Shown here: positions 54,098 through 61,701 of the stretch, piece after piece
How the letters are laid out: the number at the start of each line of letters is the position of its first letter
How positions within the stretch are numbered: the first letter of the stretch is position 1
Assembly: GCA_021818955.1 (NCBI GenBank)
Contig: JAKASR010000004.1
Coordinates: forward strand, 36,365 to 100,364
Origin: Acidobacteriota bacterium
Lineage (GTDB): Bacteria > Acidobacteriota > Terriglobia > Terriglobales > SCQP01
DNA: 64,000 bases
Direction: 5' to 3'
Translations under genes and position numbers: made by a program
Notes under the pieces: model-generated
Seen by the model: only the letters and a program-made list of their open reading frames with translations
The model's database searches: none
What the model was told of the DNA's origin: nothing

Positions 54098-54375
54098 AAG
54101 CGTTAACGGCCGAGTCGGACAGCAGTTTTCGTCATTGGCAATTTTGGAGAAATTGCCTCCAGCCATGCCCGCAGGCCGAAGCGCGGGGTTCCGGTTAGGT
54201 CCCGCTATGAACGACGATACCAAGCAATTCCGCAGGAATTGCGCCCGGCAAGCCGGCAATTCCGCAGGAATTGCGCCCGGCAATGCCCGGCAGCCATGAG
54301 TATTCGCCCTGCGTCCGGTTTCGGCCGGACCTTTGCGAAAGCGTCAGCGCCGAAAAGTAAAAGCGGCCGTGCCGC
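54097..54375 (+). repeat. Dispersed palindromic element, copy 3 (B, C and A sub-units)
   Basis: Sub-unit B (54097-54192, starting AAAGCGTTAACGGCC) is followed by C, a tandem pair with 32-base spacing of the perfect hairpin GCAATTCC-GCA-GGAATTGC (54224-54242 and 54256-54274), then sub-unit A (54301-54375) with a GTCCGG-TTTCGG-CCGGAC hairpin, AAAAGTAAAA and GCGGC-CGT-GCCGC. The order B-C-A matches the minus-strand copy at 20313-20077. The element fills the whole gap between the Sel1 and GNAT genes and ends at the base before the GNAT start codon. Confidence 0.65.
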
Positions 54376-54897
54376 ATGAAAACTGCAAGCACCAAACCCG
54401 AAACGCGCAACGCCGGCGTCAGCGCGCAAAATTCTTTTTCGATTCGTTTCGCCGGAATTGCGGACGCCCCGGCGATCCGCCGCTGCCTGCAAGCCGCCTT
54501 TGAAAAATACCGCGACTGCTATACTCCCGCCGCGTTCGCCGAAACCGTGCCCCGGCTCGAAGCCATCGAGCGCCGCTTGCAGGAAATGCATTTGTTGGTC
54601 GCTGTCGCCGGCGGCATGATCGTGGGCGCCCTCGGCGCCGCCGCGCGCGGCGATGCAGGCCACCTGTGCGGCATGGCGGTCGTCCCCGGCTGGCATGGGC
54701 GCGGCGTCTCGGCCGCCCTGCTTGAAGCCGCGGAAGCCGATCTGCGCCGCCAAGGCTGCCGCGGCGTCACGCTCGACACCACCGAGCCGCTGCACCGCGC
54801 CCGCCGTTTTTATCAAAATCATGGCTATGCCCCCTCCGGCCGGGTTTCCAGCTTTTTCGGTATGCCGTTGATCGAGTATCAAAAATATTTTGAATAG
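54376..54897 (+). CDS. GNAT-family N-acetyltransferase
   Basis: The 173-residue product has the GNAT fold. FSIRFAGIADAPAIRRCLQAAF forms the N-terminal strand and helix. The acetyl-CoA site is in LCGMAVVPGWHGRGVSAALLEAAEADLRR (about residues 95-122), with the GRGVS pyrophosphate loop. ARRFYQNHGYAPSGRVSSFFG is the usual C-terminal part. Substrate unknown. The start codon directly abuts the palindromic element and has no ribosome-binding site other than what that element supplies. Confidence 0.85.
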   Translation: MKTASTKPETRNAGVSAQNSFSIRFAGIADAPAIRRCLQAAFEKYRDCYTPAAFAETVPRLEAIERRLQEMHLLVAVAGGMIVGALGAAARGDAGHLCGMAVVPGWHGRGVSAALLEAAEADLRRQGCRGVTLDTTEPLHRARRFYQNHGYAPSGRVSSFFGMPLIEYQKYFE

Positions 54898-54923
54898 GGT
54901 GCGCGAAATAACCCAGGGAAATT

Positions 54924-55033
54924 GCCGTTATTCCACATAAGCGGATTTGGAATAACCGGCTTAAGTAATTGAATCTAAAAGCCGTTCCCGTTATTCCAGG
55001 CCTGAGACAACGGCCGAAATTTTGGAATAACGG
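54924..55033. repeat. Four alternating copies of CCGTTATTCCA forming two hairpins
   Basis: CCGTTATTCCA (or near copies) occurs at 54925-54935 and 54988-54998, and its reverse complement at 54948-54959 (one base inserted) and 55023-55033. They pair as two successive hairpins of 11-12 bases. A weaker fifth copy (GTGGGATAACG) follows near 55043. They lie in the 215-base gap between the convergent GNAT and glycoside hydrolase genes and may act as terminators or be a REP-like element. Confidence 0.6.
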
Positions 55034-55112
55034 CCGTTTTCGTGGGATAACGCTTGATTTTAAACCACTTAGCTGATTTAAACCCGATTAAAATGTCAAA
55101 ATATTTTGCGTT

Positions 55113-56501
55113 TTACTTGCGCGGCGCGGCCGTGATTGCCGTTTTCACCGATGCCGCATTTTCCCCGCTCCAGGCTTCATGGATCATCACCGCCCCGAGC
55201 AGATCCCAACTTTCAAAATGCCCCTGTGCCTCGCCCGCGCCGCTCCTGGGGTCATAGCATTCGTGCATGCCGCCGGTAGCCTTGAAATCCGCTAGCAGCA
55301 GCCGCGCCGTGCGCCGCGCCAACTGCCGCGCCTGCTGGGGATAGCCGTAATGCATCAGGCCGTGCATCATCATGTAATCGGTGACGATCCAGATCGGCCC
55401 GCGCCAATAGCCGCTTGCGGGATTGTATTGCGGGCTTTCCGCCGCCAGGGTGCGGACGCCGTAGGCGCTCCAGAACTCTTTCGGGTTCAGCAGATGCTGC
55501 TCGATGATTGCGCGCGCCTGCGCCGGGGTCGCCACCCGCGCCCAGAGCGGGGTGAGATTGGTCCATTCCGGCACGCGCACGAATTTGCCGGTGCGGCGGT
55601 CGCGGTTATAAAAGCTCGCCTCGGGCGCGTCCCATAGCCGGGTCTGGATCAGCCGCGTCAGCCGCCGCGCCCGCCGGGTATAGCGTTCCGCGTCATTGTT
55701 TTTATTGAGCATTTTCGCCAGCGCCGCCATGGCGCGGTCTTCCCGCACCAGATAGCAGGCCAGGTCCACGCCTTCGGTCACGTTGGCGGGCTGCGAGGAA
55801 ACCGCCGGGCTGTTGTCCACGCCGCTTTCGACGCCGTCGAACCAGGTATAAAGCCCGTCGGGCGCGCGCCGCGCCTGCCGCCAATAGGCCAGCGTGTCGG
55901 CCAGGCGCTTATAGTAAGGACGCAGCCATGCGGCGCTGCCCAAAGTCTGGCTGGCGCGCAAGGCCATCTGCGCCAGAAACGGCTTGCACTGTTCCGGTAG
56001 CGCCCAAAATGCCTTCGCCGTCGCTTCGCGCGGGGTGTAGCCGCGATAGCCGGCGCGCGAGTTGGTGAAATCCAGAAAATCTTCCACCGAGCTGGCCAGG
56101 CTCCGCCCGCGGCCATGATAGCTCAGCGCCACGCCCATGAAATAAGTGTCCCAATCGAAAAGCTGGTAGTATCCGGCGCCGGGAATTAGATAGCGGTGCT
56201 TCAGTTGCCCCGCAGCCGGGCGCGCGATCACCCGCAACATGCCCGCCCGCTGGATGCGCAACGCCAGTTCTCTTTGCAGCGCCGCATCCGCTTTGCGGGA
56301 AGAGGCGGGCTGATCCTGCTGATCATAAGGAACGCGGAATCGAGTGCCGGCAATGGCTTCATCCCATGCGTTGTTTTTGATGATCGAGGGTATCGAAAAA
56401 GGCTTGGCTTGCAATTGCCTTCGTTGCGCGCGCCCGGCCGCTGTCGCGGCCAGAACGCAGATCAGGGACGAGCCCGCCGCCAGCCATTGTCGTTGCCGCA
56501 T
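55113..56501 (-). CDS. Exported (alpha/alpha)6 glycoside hydrolase, GH63/trehalase-like
   Basis: The 462-residue protein has a signal peptide (MRQRQWLAAGSSLICVLAAT). The mature part has the motifs of GH63/GH37-type barrels: YYQLFDWDTYFMGVALSYHG near residue 115, GLYTWFDGVESGVDNSPAVS near 215, and SGYWRGPIWIVTDYMMMHGL near 365, where the conserved Asp and Glu residues of the clan lie. An FESWDLLGAVMIHE segment near the end carries a candidate catalytic acid. It probably cleaves alpha-linked glucosides or mannosides in the periplasm. The substrate is not readable. Confidence 0.75.
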   Translation of the reverse strand: MRQRQWLAAGSSLICVLAATAAGRAQRRQLQAKPFSIPSIIKNNAWDEAIAGTRFRVPYDQQDQPASSRKADAALQRELALRIQRAGMLRVIARPAAGQLKHRYLIPGAGYYQLFDWDTYFMGVALSYHGRGRSLASSVEDFLDFTNSRAGYRGYTPREATAKAFWALPEQCKPFLAQMALRASQTLGSAAWLRPYYKRLADTLAYWRQARRAPDGLYTWFDGVESGVDNSPAVSSQPANVTEGVDLACYLVREDRAMAALAKMLNKNNDAERYTRRARRLTRLIQTRLWDAPEASFYNRDRRTGKFVRVPEWTNLTPLWARVATPAQARAIIEQHLLNPKEFWSAYGVRTLAAESPQYNPASGYWRGPIWIVTDYMMMHGLMHYGYPQQARQLARRTARLLLADFKATGGMHECYDPRSGAGEAQGHFESWDLLGAVMIHEAWSGENAASVKTAITAAPRK

Positions 56502-56654
56502 GCCGCCCTCAGTCTAACCCAAAGTTCAGCCTGCGGGGCCGGGCTGGAGAGGCTGGCATGGCGCCGGCCGGCGTGCGGGCCGGCCGGCTGCGCGGCGGGT
56601 TGCATACGCGGGCGCGCGGCATGGAATCTCGGGAACGGAAATTCGCTCCCGCAC

Positions 56655-56984
56655 TCACAACTCTATATACACCGCGCCCTGCTCGACGCAAAGCGCGAGT
56701 CCGGCATGACGCGCCGCTTCCTGGAGCGCCGCCGCCAGCATCACCTCCGGATCGGGGCTTACCTCCAGCCGGCGCATCAAACCCTCGCCTTTTTTCGCGC
56801 CGGCGGAAAGCGTAATCTTCAGTCCGCGCCGCTTGCAGCGCACCGGCGTGCCGTCTTCAAGTTTCGTGTTCAGCGGCTGGATCCAGGCATCGACGTAATG
56901 CGCGCCGATGCCCGATTTGTCGCCGGTGAACCGCGGCAATTTTTGCTCTGCCTCGCGGTTCACCTCGCAGAGTTTGTGCCTCAT
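56655..56984 (-). CDS. Small unrecognised protein, last gene of the corrinoid operon
   Basis: The ATG at 56984 has GGAGG about 8 bases upstream and overlaps the stop of the homocysteine methyltransferase gene (ATGA), so it is coupled to it. The product is 109 residues, soluble, without a signal peptide. Visible stretches are FTGDKSGIGAHYVDAWIQPL, a basic RCKRRGLKITLSAG, and LEVSPDPEVMLAAALQEAAR ahead of a short strand-rich end (ALCVEQGAVYIEL). There are two Cys residues in the first half. No family is recognised. Position suggests an accessory role in methyl transfer or in regulating the operon. Confidence 0.6.
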   Translation of the reverse strand: MRHKLCEVNREAEQKLPRFTGDKSGIGAHYVDAWIQPLNTKLEDGTPVRCKRRGLKITLSAGAKKGEGLMRRLEVSPDPEVMLAAALQEAARHAGLALCVEQGAVYIEL

Positions 56985-57925
56985 GCCCGCGCCTCCGCCG
57001 GCGCGCCCGGGCCGCTCTTCGCCTGCCACCAGGCCTCGCGGGCGGCGCGCAAGGCGCGGATGTGTTCGGGGGTGCTGCCGCAGCAGGCGCCGGCGATGTT
57101 GACGCCGGCATCAAGCAATGCGGGCAGGCCGCGCGCCATCTGCTCCGGCGTCTCGTCATAGACCACTTTCATATTTACCAGCCGCGGCTGGCCGGCGTTC
57201 GGCTGCGCCATGACCGGCAGCGGCGAGACCCGGCGATAGCGTTCGGCCGCGGCGCGGGCGCGCTCCATATCCATCCCGGTGCCGCAGTTGAGCGCGAGAA
57301 TATCGGCGCCGTGCCCGGCCATGAACTCGGCCGCCGCCTCCGGCTCGACGCCCATCATGGTGCGGAACGTGGCGCCGTCGAGGGTGACATCGTAGGCCAG
57401 CGAACCCACGATGCAGGCGGCGCCGGCCTCGCGCGCCGCGTCCAGCCCCAAGCCCAGCTCTTCCAGCGAGGTTTGGGTTTCGATAATGATGCCGTCGGCG
57501 CCGGCCTCGACCAGCGCTTGCGCCTGTTCCGCAAAAGCGGCGCGCACCTGGGCAGCGTTGAAATCGCCGTAGGGCTCCAGCAGGCCGCCGAAGGGGCCAA
57601 TGTCGCCGAGCACGTAGCCGGGCTGATCGCCAAACGCCCGGCGGGCGATCTCGACTGCGGCGCGGTTGAGGGCGGCGGCGTCGCCGCCACGGCCGTGACG
57701 TTGCAGCATGATGCGCGAAGCGCCGAAGCTGTTGGTCAACAGCAGCTCCGAGCCGGCCTCGACATAGCGGCGCTGGATACCCAGTACTTTTTCCGGATGG
57801 GTGAGATTCCAGGCTTCGCCGCAGTTGCCCTGCTCCAGCCCGGCCAGCATTAACTGCGTGCCCATGGCGCCATCGCCTAATAAGGGACGCTCGAAACAGG
57901 CTTCTTGTAAGCGCTTTTTCATCAT
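56981..57925 (-). CDS. Homocysteine S-methyltransferase (MetH N-domain/BHMT type)
   Basis: The 314-residue product is a stand-alone Hcy-binding barrel: RPLLGDGAMGTQLMLAGLEQ, LLLTNSFGASRIML near residue 62, IIIETQTSLEELGLG near 147, and the zinc thiolates in ILALNCGTG (Cys 214) and NIAGACCGSTPEHI (Cys 281, 282). It activates homocysteine for methylation. It is not fused to pterin, B12 or activation domains; those activities are encoded by its neighbours. The start is uncertain: ATG at 57925 is chosen, and the frame opens at 57976, where it would overlap the upstream gene. Confidence 0.88.
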   Translation of the reverse strand: MMKKRLQEACFERPLLGDGAMGTQLMLAGLEQGNCGEAWNLTHPEKVLGIQRRYVEAGSELLLTNSFGASRIMLQRHGRGGDAAALNRAAVEIARRAFGDQPGYVLGDIGPFGGLLEPYGDFNAAQVRAAFAEQAQALVEAGADGIIIETQTSLEELGLGLDAAREAGAACIVGSLAYDVTLDGATFRTMMGVEPEAAAEFMAGHGADILALNCGTGMDMERARAAAERYRRVSPLPVMAQPNAGQPRLVNMKVVYDETPEQMARGLPALLDAGVNIAGACCGSTPEHIRALRAAREAWWQAKSGPGAPAEARA

Positions 57926-57935
57926 GATGGTTGGC

Positions 57936-59261
57936 TCATGCCTTAATTCCGGATTCCGGTTTCCGCCTCCCGGCATCGGTCTCCCGCCGCGCTAGAGCGT
58001 AGTGTAGCGTTTCCAGCGCCAGCCCCCATTTGCGCTCGCGTCCTTCCGGTTCGCAGTAGCAGGCGGCGGCAAGCGTGCCGCGCCGCCAGTGGAGCACCGC
58101 ATCGAGCGGCTGGCCCAGCAGTGGTTTTTCCGCGGCGATAGCGGACAGCAGGGCCTCGGCGTTTTCCAGATACTTGCACATCTGCCGGTAACCGGTATCT
58201 CCAGGCACGGGGGCGCAGCTTAATGAGCGGATCGGGTAGCCCTCAGCTTTCGGGCCCAGCTCGATGCTATAAAGAAACGCCAGCGGGCAGCCCAGATTAG
58301 TGCAGGTGGTGCCGTCGTAGCGAAAAGTAGCATGCAAAATGCCGTTTTCCGCCGGCGTGATCGTCAAGCGCTCGCGCGCCCAGCGCGCGAGGGCATTGCG
58401 GTTGACGCTGTATAACGCATCTGGAGCCAGCGCGGGGCCGAGCGAATCCGGCGCGGCGGTTTCAGCCGCCTCCCCGGCCGTCCCGGCGCGGCGATAAGCA
58501 GCGCGGCGGTATTGGCAGGGCCCGAAGCTGCAGTTTTCGCAGGGCGAGAGTTCGGAAAGCCGGCGTAAACGCTCGCCGTGGCGGGTCAGGCCGAAGATCA
58601 TCAATTGGCTTTTGCGCGGGCGCAGCATGCCGGAATCGAGCGCCTCCAACGGTTCGGGCCAAGCAACGGCGGGAAAATTGCCGGCCTGCGCAGGCCGCGC
58701 CTGGCCGCGCGCCGGAGTCAGCAAGGCCAGCAGGCGCGGCTGCTCGGCGATATCCCAGCCGGGATAGCCGGGGCTGTAATGCGGCAACACCGCCCATTGC
58801 CGCGCCTCCGCCCAGGCGCACAACCGCGCCCCCAGTTCGGTGACGAGCCACTCGACCACGGCGGCGCCGAACATTTCGAGAAAAAAGTACTCGTCGGGCT
58901 TGTCGTCGCGCCAGCGCCTGGCGGCTTCCATTTCGGTTTCTACGCCCGCGCCGCAGGCGGCCAGCACCAAGCTGTGCGCTGCGGATTTTTGTAACAGTCC
59001 GGCCAGGCGCGCGCAGGTGAAGCTTGCGCCTTCGATCTCGATGCCCTCGCCGGCGCAGGTAAAGGCTTCCGCCTGGCGGGCGTATAACCATGGACGGCCA
59101 TGACGGCCGTACCAGGCGCGGGCCTCCTCCGCCAGTTCGCGCGCGCGGCCTTCCAGCTCGCGTCCGCGAGGATAGCCGAGCAGGCGGGCGTATTCCGCCT
59201 CGGCGACTGGGGCTGCCGCCGGCCGCTCCAGCCATTCCAGATGTTCGGCTACGCGGGGCAT
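57936..59261 (-). CDS. MetH-activation-domain-like protein with Cys cluster
   Basis: The 441-residue protein contains a segment matching the AdoMet-binding activation domain of B12-dependent methionine synthase: VLAACGAGVETEMEAARRW near residue 100, and LPHYSPGYPGWDIAEQPRLL near residue 160, where MetH has its AdoMet-binding PAPGYP motif. Downstream lies CENCSFGPCQYRR (Cys 241, 244, 249), a possible iron-sulfur or metal site, and then a unique C-terminal part of about 180 residues with CTNLGCPL. Such proteins occur in corrinoid methyltransferase clusters and are thought to help reductive methylation of cob(II)alamin. It overlaps the activator gene by 13 bases. Confidence 0.75.
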   Translation of the reverse strand: MPRVAEHLEWLERPAAAPVAEAEYARLLGYPRGRELEGRARELAEEARAWYGRHGRPWLYARQAEAFTCAGEGIEIEGASFTCARLAGLLQKSAAHSLVLAACGAGVETEMEAARRWRDDKPDEYFFLEMFGAAVVEWLVTELGARLCAWAEARQWAVLPHYSPGYPGWDIAEQPRLLALLTPARGQARPAQAGNFPAVAWPEPLEALDSGMLRPRKSQLMIFGLTRHGERLRRLSELSPCENCSFGPCQYRRAAYRRAGTAGEAAETAAPDSLGPALAPDALYSVNRNALARWARERLTITPAENGILHATFRYDGTTCTNLGCPLAFLYSIELGPKAEGYPIRSLSCAPVPGDTGYRQMCKYLENAEALLSAIAAEKPLLGQPLDAVLHWRRGTLAAACYCEPEGRERKWGLALETLHYALARRETDAGRRKPESGIKA

Positions 59262-61003
59262 GGCGAAAGCGGGCGCACCGGTTTGAACTGGCAGCCTTCG
59301 ACAAAGTAATCGAAAAAGCGCGCATGGGTTTCGAGACGCTGATGTTGCGCCTGGAGCGCCAGTGCTTCCAGCTCGCGGCGGCGGCGGCGGCTGAGCAGCG
59401 CCATGGAGGCGCCTTCGATGGCCAGGTTGCCGGCCTGTACGAACTTTGCCGGCGCGATATCGGGCACCAGGCCGATGCGCCGCGCCGCCTCAATATCGAT
59501 ATGCCGGCCGAAGCCGCCGGCAAGATAGAAGACATCGATATCGCCGAAGCCGAGCCCGTATTCGCCAAAGACCACATGCAGTCCGGCGACGTTGGCGCCC
59601 TTGGCCTGGGCCAGCTCGTTGATGTCGCTTTCGAGCAGATAAATTTCGCCGGTGGCGGCGTTATCCGGCGCGCGATAGAGCGTGAAGCGGCTGGCGCCCC
59701 TGGTGAAACGCCCCAGCTCGCTCATGCGTCCGGTGCGCAGCAGCTCGCCTAGAGCCGCAACCAGTCCGGAGCCGCAGATGCCGGCGGGCGGCGCATCGCC
59801 AATGACGCGCAGTTCGACCACGCCATCCGCGCCGATGGAGACGTCTTCAATCGCGCCCTCGAGCGCGGGCATGCCGCAGGCGATGGAGCCGCCTTCAAAA
59901 GCCGGCCCGGCGGGGCAGGAGGCGGCGAGCAGGCGATGGCGGTTGCCGACGATCAGCTCGGTGTTGGTGCCGATATCCATGATTGCGACGCGGCGCTCTT
60001 CCCGCGCCAGGTTCACCGCCAGCATTGCCGCGGCGGCGTCGGCGCCGACGTGCCCGCTAATAATTGGCCCGCCATAAACGCGCGCTCGGGGGTGGATGGG
60101 CAGCAGGCTGCGCCGACCCGACTGCTCCAGGCTGGTGGAGGCGCGCCGCCCCGCTTCCCGTTCAAGCTCGCTCCGCGAGCGATAGGGGCTTTGGCCGATC
60201 GAATAGACGTTCTGGCGGAAAAACAAGTCGCGCATGGTGGAATTGCCCACCACGACCATTTCATAAATGGATTGCGGTGCGACCGGAAATTTCTCGATGG
60301 CGTGGCTAAGATAGCCGGCCAGGGTGCGCATCAGCAGCTTGCCGGGATGCTCGGTGTCATAGGCGATGCGCGACATGACTTCGGCGCCGCCAAAGCGCTG
60401 TGGATTTTCGAAGCTGGCGTCGGCGAGGCATTCGCCGGTTTCCAGATCGAACAAGCGCACGACCACGGTGGTGGTGCCCAGGTCGAGCGCGAGGCCGCCA
60501 AGCGGGCCGCCGGCGCGGGCAATCTCCACTTTGCCCTCGCTGGTTTCGAGCAGAACGCGATCTCCGTCACGGGTTACTGCGGGGTCGAGATCGAATCCGC
60601 CAGTGGCGGAGCCGGAATCGGAGCCTGCGCTGGAATGAAACGCCCGGCCCACGATGCGCATGGCGCCGCGACGCAGCGTATGACACCGGATTAGACGATC
60701 GCCCGCGGCGCAATCGCAGGCATTCTTGCGTTCAGCCGGAGCATTGCCAATGGCAGTTTCGGTCGCCTCGGCGACATAAGTCTGGCAAGCGAGGCGGAAG
60801 TTGCCGCGCAAGTGGCTTTCCGCCGGAGTGGGCGGGCTCAGCGCCTCCATGCCCTCGACGATTTCCAGCATGCACTCCTTGCACTTGCCCTGCTTGCGGC
60901 AGGAGGTCGGCACCTCGATGCCGTGCGCCTCCGCCTGCTCGAAAAGAGAGCGGCCCGGCTCGGCCGGCCAGGTTTGGCCGTTCAGGTTGAGGGTAACCGG
61001 CAT
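59249..61003 (-). CDS. RACo-type corrinoid-activating 2Fe-2S/ASKHA ATPase
   Basis: The 584-residue product has an N-terminal plant-type [2Fe-2S] ferredoxin domain (Cys 35, 41, 44 and 73, in PTSCRKQGKCKECMLEI and FRLACQT), a linker, and a C-terminal ASKHA-type domain with GLALDLGTTTVVVRLFDLET near residue 170, MDIGTNTELIVGN near 345, and AGICGSGLVAALGELL near 420. This is the layout of reductive activators of corrinoid proteins, which return inactive Co(II) to Co(I) using ATP. The ATG at 61003 is chosen; another at 61024 is possible. It follows the corrinoid-protein gene by 28-49 bases. Confidence 0.88.
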   Translation of the reverse strand: MPVTLNLNGQTWPAEPGRSLFEQAEAHGIEVPTSCRKQGKCKECMLEIVEGMEALSPPTPAESHLRGNFRLACQTYVAEATETAIGNAPAERKNACDCAAGDRLIRCHTLRRGAMRIVGRAFHSSAGSDSGSATGGFDLDPAVTRDGDRVLLETSEGKVEIARAGGPLGGLALDLGTTTVVVRLFDLETGECLADASFENPQRFGGAEVMSRIAYDTEHPGKLLMRTLAGYLSHAIEKFPVAPQSIYEMVVVGNSTMRDLFFRQNVYSIGQSPYRSRSELEREAGRRASTSLEQSGRRSLLPIHPRARVYGGPIISGHVGADAAAAMLAVNLAREERRVAIMDIGTNTELIVGNRHRLLAASCPAGPAFEGGSIACGMPALEGAIEDVSIGADGVVELRVIGDAPPAGICGSGLVAALGELLRTGRMSELGRFTRGASRFTLYRAPDNAATGEIYLLESDINELAQAKGANVAGLHVVFGEYGLGFGDIDVFYLAGGFGRHIDIEAARRIGLVPDIAPAKFVQAGNLAIEGASMALLSRRRRRELEALALQAQHQRLETHARFFDYFVEGCQFKPVRPLSPCPA

Positions 61004-61052
61004 AAAGCAAGCTATTCCGGACATCGATCAAAAGAGAGAACCCGAGGCGAAT

Positions 61053-61694
61053 CTACTCCGGCGACGCCAGCCGCAGAAACAGGTCCACCGCGGCGGCGGC
61101 GTTGGCGCCATAGCCATCGGCGCCGATTTCATCGGCAAACATCTGGCTGATGGGGGCTCCGCCCACTGCCATCTTAATGTCGGTTTTACCGGCGGCGCGA
61201 AAGCCGTCAATCACGGTTTTCATGTAGGTCATGGTGGTGGTCAGCAGGGCGCTCATGCCGACGATGGTGGGGCGGTACTGTTCCGCCGCCGCCAGGAATT
61301 TTTCCACGCTCTGATCCACGCCGATGTCGTGCACTTCAAAGCCGGCGCCTTCGGCCATCATGCCCACCAGGTTCTTGCCGATATCGTGCAGGTCGCCGCG
61401 CACCGTGCCCATCAACAGCACGCCCTTGGGCCGGGTCTGGCTGTCTTGGGCGGTGAGCAGCGGCTTGAGCACCGCCATGCCCGCCTTCATGGCCCGCGCC
61501 GCGATCAGCACTTCGGGGACATAGAGCACGTTGTGCTTGAAATCTTCGCCGACCACGCTCATGCCGGCGATCAGGCCGTCGTTCAAAATCTCCTGCGCCG
61601 TGCGGCCTTCCTCCAGGGCGGCGCGGGTGAGGCGCTCGACTTCGGCGGCGTTGCCTTCATAGAGCAACTGATTCATCCAGGCGTAATCGGGCAT
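61053..61694 (-). CDS. Corrinoid (B12-binding) methyl-carrier protein
   Basis: Starting at the ATG at 61694 (GAGG 5 bases upstream), the 213-residue protein has the MtaC/MtbC layout: an N-terminal four-helix cap (residues 1-85, GMSVVGEDFKHNVLYVPEVLIAARAM) and a Rossmann B12-binding domain. The B12 signature is MGTVRGDLHDIGKNLV, with the lower cobalt ligand His at 103. GMSALLTTTM near residue 147 and AVGGAPISQMFADEIGADGY near residue 180 complete the site. It carries the methyl group on cobalt between the donor-side and acceptor-side methyltransferases encoded around it. Confidence 0.93.
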   Translation of the reverse strand: MPDYAWMNQLLYEGNAAEVERLTRAALEEGRTAQEILNDGLIAGMSVVGEDFKHNVLYVPEVLIAARAMKAGMAVLKPLLTAQDSQTRPKGVLLMGTVRGDLHDIGKNLVGMMAEGAGFEVHDIGVDQSVEKFLAAAEQYRPTIVGMSALLTTTMTYMKTVIDGFRAAGKTDIKMAVGGAPISQMFADEIGADGYGANAAAAVDLFLRLASPE

Positions 61695-61701
61695 CGAGAC
61701 C

